Positions 41,555 through 42,762 of a stretch of DNA of 42,762 nt are shown here, in pieces. The notes below the pieces were generated by a model. That model did no database searches. It had not been told where the DNA came from and worked only from the letters and a program-made list of their open reading frames with translations. Source of the DNA: Acidobacteriota bacterium (lineage in GTDB: Bacteria > Acidobacteriota > Holophagae > Holophagales > Holophagaceae); the NCBI GenBank assembly GCA_021802985.1, contig JAJZQW010000015.1, positions 1 through 42,762 on the forward strand, given 5' to 3'. The position numbers and the translations under genes are program-made. The first letter of the stretch is position 1, and the number at the start of each line of letters is the position of its first letter.

Positions 41555-42712
41555 TCATTTGACGGAGGCGACCACCTTCTCGGCGGCGTCCTTCAAGTCG
41601 GCGGCGACGATCAGGTTCAGGCCACTGTCGGCGAGGATCTTCTTGCCTTCCTCAACGTTGGTGCCCTCAAGGCGGACCACCACGGGCACCTTGATGCCGA
41701 TCTCCTTCGCCGCGTTGACGATGCCGGAGGCCACGATGTCGCAGCGCATGATGCCGCCGAAGATGTTCACCAGCACGGCCTTCACGGACTTGTCCTGCAG
41801 GATGATGCGGAAGGCGTTCTTCACCGCATCTTCGGTGGCGCTGCCGCCCACATCCAGGAAGTTCGCGGGAGAGCTGCCCTCGTACTTGATGATGTCCATG
41901 GTGGCCATGGCCAGGCCCGCGCCATTCACCATGCAGCCGATGCTGCCATCCAGCTTGATGAAGTTGAGGTTGTACTTGCTGGCTTCCACTTCCTCTTCCG
42001 CTTCCTCGTTGAGGTCGCGGTAGGCCAGCACATCCGGGTGGCGCACCAGGCCGTTGTCATCGAAGCCGATCTTGGCGTCCAGCGCCGTCACATCGCCCTG
42101 CTTGGTGACCACCAGCGGATTGATCTCCACCATGGAGCAGTCCTTCTCCACGAAGAGGCGGTAGAGGTTCTGGAGGAACACCACACCCTGCTTGAAGGCA
42201 TCGCCCTCGAGGCCCAGGGCGAAGGACACCTGGCGGGCCTGGAAGCCGCCGAGGCCCAACGCCGGATCCACGGCGACCTTGACGATCTTCTCGGGGGTCT
42301 TCTCGGCCACTTCCTCGATCTCCACGCCACCCTCGGTGGAGGCCAGGATGGTCACCCGGCTGGTGACGCGATCCACCAGGAAGCTCAGGTAGAGTTCCCG
42401 CTGAATGTCCACCGGCTTGGAAAGGAAGATGGTGCGAACCTTGCGGCCCTCGGCGCCGGTCTGCTTGGTCACCAGCTGCATGCCGATCATGGCCTTGAAG
42501 AGCTCGGCGGCCTTGTCGGGATCCGTCGCGAATTTCACGCCACCGCCCTTGCCCCGGCCGCCGGCGTGGATCTGCGCCTTCACGACGCTCGCACCACCGA
42601 ATTCCTTCGTGATCATGCGGGCTTCTTCCGCATCCTGAGCCACCTTCCCGTCCGGCGTGGCGACCTTGTACTGCCGGAGCAGTTCCTTGGCTTGGTACTC
42701 GTGGATGTTCAT
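41555..42712 (-). CDS. sucC: Succinyl-CoA synthetase beta subunit (ADP/GDP-forming)
   Basis: 385 aa, normal length. [39 protein letters not shown] and [10 protein letters not shown] are family marks of the ATP-grasp beta subunit. GGGAG lies ten bases before the ATG. First gene of the leftward unit; its promoter is at or beyond the window edge. Confidence 0.97.
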   Translation of the reverse strand: MNIHEYQAKELLRQYKVATPDGKVAQDAEEARMITKEFGGASVVKAQIHAGGRGKGGGVKFATDPDKAAELFKAMIGMQLVTKQTGAEGRKVRTIFLSKPVDIQRELYLSFLVDRVTSRVTILASTEGGVEIEEVAEKTPEKIVKVAVDPALGLGGFQARQVSFALGLEGDAFKQGVVFLQNLYRLFVEKDCSMVEINPLVVTKQGDVTALDAKIGFDDNGLVRHPDVLAYRDLNEEAEEEVEASKYNLNFIKLDGSIGCMVNGAGLAMATMDIIKYEGSSPANFLDVGGSATEDAVKNAFRIILQDKSVKAVLVNIFGGIMRCDIVASGIVNAAKEIGIKVPVVVRLEGTNVEEGKKILADSGLNLIVAADLKDAAEKVVASVK

Positions 42713-42762
42713 GCTGACTCCCGAAAGGGCCGCCGACCGGCGCCCGCACCACCCATCAGTCT

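Overview
The window is GC-rich bacterial chromosome, almost entirely coding. Gene content points to a diderm, lactate-using bacterium: LPS transport and KDO synthesis genes, an Mla lipid transport system and a lactate operon of the Shewanella/Geothrix kind. My best guess is an acidobacterium of the Holophagae (Geothrix/Holophaga-like). That placement is inference from gene style (fused LptF/LptG, MCE protein with a barrel-like tail, PEGA kinase), not from a marker gene.

Left end (1-9,400): the 3' end of a tyrosine integrase points at the 3' end of a tRNA(CAU) gene, so this is probably the edge of an integrated element lying further left. Then comes a complete lactate module read leftwards, lctP - dld(FAD/FeS) - lutA - lutB - lutC, with overlapping start and stop codons. 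A divergent FCD-type GntR regulator (lldR-like) faces it across a perfect TGGTCAGACCA-core palindrome. A two-copy 89-bp tandem repeat made of hairpins abuts a second tRNA(CAU).

Middle (9,400-19,000): a Lon-N-domain protein, kdsD and a single-gene LptF-LptG fusion (envelope/LPS), mnmA, small membrane and hotdog proteins, a tRNA-Gly/tRNA-Cys unit with a near-consensus promoter, a Fur-family regulator, and a divergent membrane histidine kinase.

Long rightward cluster (19,100-31,250): an atypical hfq with a long N-terminal extension, pdxA with a large internal insertion, a membrane PAS/kinase/receiver protein that has lost its catalytic residues, glmU, mlaEFD (MlaD carries a beta-rich C-terminal domain), a DUF116 protein, a UbiA prenyltransferase, the peptidoglycan hydrolase gene pbpG followed by pgeF, spoVG, and tRNA-Gln with a strong bidirectional terminator.

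Right end (31,250-42,762): a leftward Ser/Thr kinase with PEGA repeats, then rightward a CslA/cellulose-synthase-like glycosyltransferase, a stand-alone FlhB-tail protein, a PHP phosphoesterase, a single-domain response regulator, truA and an HD protein. A leftward unit follows: sucC - sucD - hotdog thioesterase - radical SAM protein - CapA-like protein. It carries two strong hairpins between sucC and sucD and a 27-bp-arm CACCAAG inverted repeat between sucD and the thioesterase.

No CRISPR array, transposase, prophage structural gene or recognisable defence island is visible. The most unusual items are the inactive-looking hybrid kinase inserted between pdxA and glmU, the LptFG fusion, the barrel-tailed MlaD, the divergent Hfq and the two structured repeats.
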